Below, piece by piece: positions 4,758 through 6,319 of a stretch of 6,319 bases of DNA (position 1 is the first letter of the stretch; each line of letters begins with the position of its first letter). A model generated the notes under the pieces. That model made no database searches, had not been told where the DNA came from, and saw nothing but the letters and a program-made list of their open reading frames with translations. Position numbers and translations under genes: made by a program. Source of the stretch: Bacillota bacterium (lineage in GTDB: Bacteria; Bacillota; Clostridia; Oscillospirales; QAMX01). The stretch lies in NCBI GenBank assembly GCA_029778935.1, contig JAKPBM010000267.1:1-6319 (forward strand). The letters are read 5' to 3'.

Positions 4758-5024
4758 GTGTAAGTTTGGAGCGGCAGAATAAGCCGCAGACTGCGAGGGG
4801 GGTGCCTTGCTCCGCGCATTGAAGGGCCGCATTGTGAGGAGACGGCGGCCTGCCGGTTCGTTGGACGGCGGCTTGTCCGCTACGAGGGGGGCGGTTCGCA
4901 ACCTCCTGTTGATGTGTACGAGGTTTAAGCGCGGTTTCCATTCGGCCGGGGCAACGTATGCCGGATGTATTCCGGAAATTCCTGCGTTTGGCCTGCGGCG
5001 GCGCTTCCAGATACCTGCGGCATG
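4758..5024. other. Gene-free stretch with G-rich degenerate sequence
   Basis: There is no frame with protein-like composition and a ribosome binding site. It contains a small hairpin (GCGGC 4771-4775 with GCCGC 4783-4787), the degenerate repeat described separately, and no clear terminator for the CHR genes that end at 5025. Confidence 0.55.
4795..4910. repeat. Degenerate G-rich tandem repeat, about 23-nt unit
   Basis: The two clearest units are 4841-4863 and 4864-4886; both begin GACGGCGGC and continue (C/T)TG(C/T)C with a similar tail. Looser units start near 4795 (GAGGGGGGTGCC), 4821 (GAAGGGCCGC) and 4887 (GGGGGCGGTTCGC). G-runs followed by GCC/GGC resemble the array at 719-918, but the unit is shorter and homology between the two is uncertain. 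Confidence 0.4.
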
Positions 5025-5039
5025 CTAAATCAGCAGGTA
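5012..5039. repeat. 7-bp inverted repeat around the CHR gene stop codon
   Basis: TACCTGC (5012-5018) and GCAGGTA (5033-5039) flank the TAG at 5025-5027. There is no T-tract, so it is at best a weak 3'-end structure and may be chance. Confidence 0.3.
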
Positions 5040-5588
5040 CGCGGCCCCGCCGATGATGCCGGAACCGAGGATGATATAAATCGGGTTCAGCTTCCGTTTC
5101 CGAAGGACAAACAGGGCCGCGGCGAATAAGACGCCGGCAACATAGTCAACAGACTGCGGATTGGTCGAAAAGCTGCCTTCTCCCCAGACGGCCAGCAGAA
5201 AAATCGACAGCCCGGCGGACGCAATCAGCGCCACAATGGCAGGCCGCAGACCGGACAACACCCCCTGCACAACGGTCAGCCCTTTAAACCGGAAGTAAAC
5301 CCATGCCAGAAGGGAAACGATGATGCAGGGCGGCAGGATGCAGCCGACCGTTGCGACAATCGCTCCCGGCAAACCGGCGATGCGGATTCCCACAAAAGTG
5401 GCGGCGTTGATGGCGATGGGGCCGGGGGTCATCTCCGCAATGGTAATAAGGTCGGAAAACTCCGTAAGTGTGAGCCAATGGTGCAGTTCGACCACCTGGT
5501 TTTGAATCAGGGGGATAGCGGCCATGCCGCCGCCAATGCTGAACAGGCCGATTTGAAAGAAGCTCCAAAACAGCTCCAGCAGAATCAT
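5025..5588 (-). CDS. chrA: Chromate transporter, short CHR-domain protein (second half)
   Basis: This 187-residue protein is one CHR domain. In the Firmicute short-chain type, two such half-proteins act together as one chromate-efflux unit; B. subtilis YwrB/YwrA (Chr3N/Chr3C) are the known example. Visible marks are IGLFSIGGGMAAIPL (13-27), AEMTPGPIAINAATFVG (51-67), the LPP of CILPPCI (83-89), GLRPAIVAL (113-121) and a C-terminal helix of small residues, with hydrophobic segments throughout. The PGP and GGG motifs match the C-type partner. Start: ATG at 5586-5588, overlapping the stop of the upstream half by 4 nt (ATGA). There is no well-spaced ribosome binding site of its own (AGGAAGG is about 12 nt away), so it probably depends on translational coupling. 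The frame stays open far upstream to 6041, but that part is the other half-gene read out of frame. Chromate as substrate is a family inference; an anaerobe may export another oxyanion. Confidence 0.9.
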   Translation of the reverse strand: MILLELFWSFFQIGLFSIGGGMAAIPLIQNQVVELHHWLTLTEFSDLITIAEMTPGPIAINAATFVGIRIAGLPGAIVATVGCILPPCIIVSLLAWVYFRFKGLTVVQGVLSGLRPAIVALIASAGLSIFLLAVWGEGSFSTNPQSVDYVAGVLFAAALFVLRKRKLNPIYIILGSGIIGGAAYLLI

Positions 5589-6166
5589 GGGCGTTCGCCG
5601 TCCTTCCTGGCTTTTTTCCTTTGCAGCAGAACCTTTGCCGCCCCGATTCCCCCGCACGCCAGTATGATATACAGGACGTTCACCTTGAGGAAAAACGTGG
5701 CGATAAACGCGCCGGCCATGACAATTACGGATAGGGCGTCCTTTTGCTTCAGAACGCCGCCGCCCAGGTTCCAGACGACGTCCGCAATCACGGCGGCCAC
5801 GCCGGCCTGCATGCCTTTCAGGACCGCGCTTACCACCGGGTTGCTGCGGAAGGCGGTGTAGAAAAGGGAGATAACTGAAAGGGTGATCAAAGGCGGCAGG
5901 ACGGTCCCCAGAATGGTTACCAAAGCGCCCCCTATGCCGGCGATGCGGTACCCAAGCAGAAACGCCACATTGACGGCGACGGCCCCGGGGGAGGACTGGG
6001 CGATGGCCGTCAGATTCAGCATTTCCTCCTCCGCAATCCAATGCAGCTCATCCACAAATTTCTTTTTCATCAGGGAGATGATGACGTACCCTCCCCCGAA
6101 GGTAAAGGCGCTCAGGTAGAAGGCGGATGTGAACAGTTTTCTGTAAACGTGCGTTTTGGCGCTCAA
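5585..6166 (-). CDS. chrA: Chromate transporter, short CHR-domain protein (first half)
   Basis: This 193-residue membrane protein is the N-type half of a two-gene CHR transporter. Landmarks are AFTFGGGYVII (20-30), HWIAEEEM (42-49), AQSSPGAVAVNVAFLLGYRIAG (residues 56-77; the usual PGP is SPGA here), VLPPLITL (89-96) and a C-terminal YIILACGGIGA segment, ending in a basic tail RKKARKDGERP. The start is TTG at 6164-6166. AAGGAG lies 9 nt upstream, a second GGAGG sits only 2 nt upstream, an in-frame TGA closes the frame shortly before, and the next ATG (residue 33) would cut into the conserved first helix. The stop overlaps the next gene by 4 nt. The leader upstream holds nested inverted repeats. 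Paired membrane halves should assemble as a heterodimer. Confidence 0.9.
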   Translation of the reverse strand: MSAKTHVYRKLFTSAFYLSAFTFGGGYVIISLMKKKFVDELHWIAEEEMLNLTAIAQSSPGAVAVNVAFLLGYRIAGIGGALVTILGTVLPPLITLSVISLFYTAFRSNPVVSAVLKGMQAGVAAVIADVVWNLGGGVLKQKDALSVIVMAGAFIATFFLKVNVLYIILACGGIGAAKVLLQRKKARKDGERP

Positions 6167-6172
6167 ATCCTC

Positions 6173-6181
6173 CAGCTCCTT
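6173..6181 (-). promoter_or_regulatory. Ribosome binding site deciding a TTG start
   Basis: On the minus strand AAGGAG is followed 9 nt later by the TTG at 6166; a second GGAGG lies nearly adjacent to the TTG. The purine-rich stretch supports this non-ATG start for the first CHR gene. Confidence 0.55.
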
Positions 6182-6196
6182 AGATGTACTCGGTGG

Positions 6197-6248
6197 CCGT
6201 CAAAGTATAAGATGTTCCAAGCGGGGATGGGGCATTCCGCTTTGACGG
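6197..6248 (-). promoter_or_regulatory. Nested inverted repeats in the CHR gene leader (operator or structured leader)
   Basis: CCGTCAAAG (6197-6205) and CTTTGACGG (6240-6248) form a perfect 9-bp inverted repeat with a 34-nt spacer. Inside it AAGCGG (6219-6224) and CCGCTT (6237-6242) form a second pair that shares three bases with the outer arm. A TATACT on the minus strand (6204-6209) overlaps the gene-proximal outer arm and could be a -10 box, but no matching -35 is seen. This is either a two-site operator or a folded 5' leader; it matches no riboswitch I recognise. Confidence 0.45.
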
Positions 6249-6259
6249 GAAAAGATGTG

Positions 6260-6305
6260 AAAACGGGCGCGGGCCCGCGCGGCGCGGGCCTGCGCCCATC
6301 GTTTT
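6260..6305. terminator. Large GC-rich hairpin, probable terminator of a gene to the right
   Basis: AAAAC at 6260-6264 pairs with GTTTT at 6301-6305. After a 3-nt bulge, GGGCGCGGGCCCGC (6265-6278) pairs with the stretch 6284-6297, leaving a 5-nt loop. On the minus strand the stem is followed by TTTTCACATCTTTT, on the plus strand by TTTT. The likeliest role is ending a minus-strand gene that lies beyond the window edge, ahead of the CHR genes. Confidence 0.65.
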
Positions 6306-6319
6306 GCGCTACGCCTTTC

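Noticed and set aside
4714..4941. 75-codon minus-strand frame in the gene-free stretch
   Set aside because: It reads through the 4723-4757 palindrome and the promoter, with Pro/Arg-rich composition and no ribosome binding site.
5589..6041. Long N-terminal extension of the second CHR protein (frame open to 6041)
   Set aside because: The extension is the first CHR gene read in another frame, is Arg/Gly-rich, and the true start is set by the ATGA overlap at 5585-5588.

Overview
The window reads as chromosomal DNA from a fairly GC-rich endospore-former-type Firmicute, most likely a clostridial (Oscillospiraceae-like) bacterium. This is an inference from several things: strong purine-rich ribosome binding sites, a TTG start, U-tract terminators, consensus sigma-A promoters, a BclA-type jelly-roll surface protein, the Firmicute-type pair of short CHR-domain proteins, and G-rich degenerate repeats between genes. 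I see no phage genes, transposase, CRISPR array or other mobile element.

Layout. 1-648 (+) is the 3' end of a large secreted protein with a fibronectin-III end and a beta-rich, carbohydrate-binding-like module, closed by a perfect terminator. About 690-1020 has no gene but holds a degenerate tandem repeat (unit about 28 nt) and two inverted repeats. 1068-2585 (-) is a tight operon azlC-azlD-ybaK: a branched-chain amino-acid exporter pair followed by a YbaK-type aminoacyl-tRNA editing protein, with a consensus promoter at one end and a terminator at the other. A tRNA-Leu(TAA) gene with its own promoter and terminator occupies 2831-2957 (+). 3053 to about 4000 (+) encodes a BclA C-terminal-domain-like surface protein with a second, unrecognised domain. 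Its frame runs 269 nt into the opposite-strand gene for a DUF2238/YjdF-like membrane protein (3996-4586, -). 4723-4757 is a plus-strand terminator hairpin lying across the promoter of that membrane protein. 4758-5024 has no gene and shows a second G-rich degenerate repeat. 5025-6166 (-) is a translationally coupled pair of chromate-transporter half-proteins. The right edge (6197-6305) holds nested inverted repeats and a large GC hairpin.

How the parts work together. Two of the minus-strand units are transporters made of two small co-translated membrane subunits (AzlCD and the CHR pair), each with a 4-nt ATGA overlap. The surface protein and the first partial protein point to cell- or spore-surface functions. 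Most of the window is ordinary housekeeping and transport content. The parts that deserve a second look are the convergent overlap at 3996-4264 with its misplaced terminator, the undefined second domain of the surface protein, the two intergenic repeat arrays, and the structured leader in front of the CHR genes.
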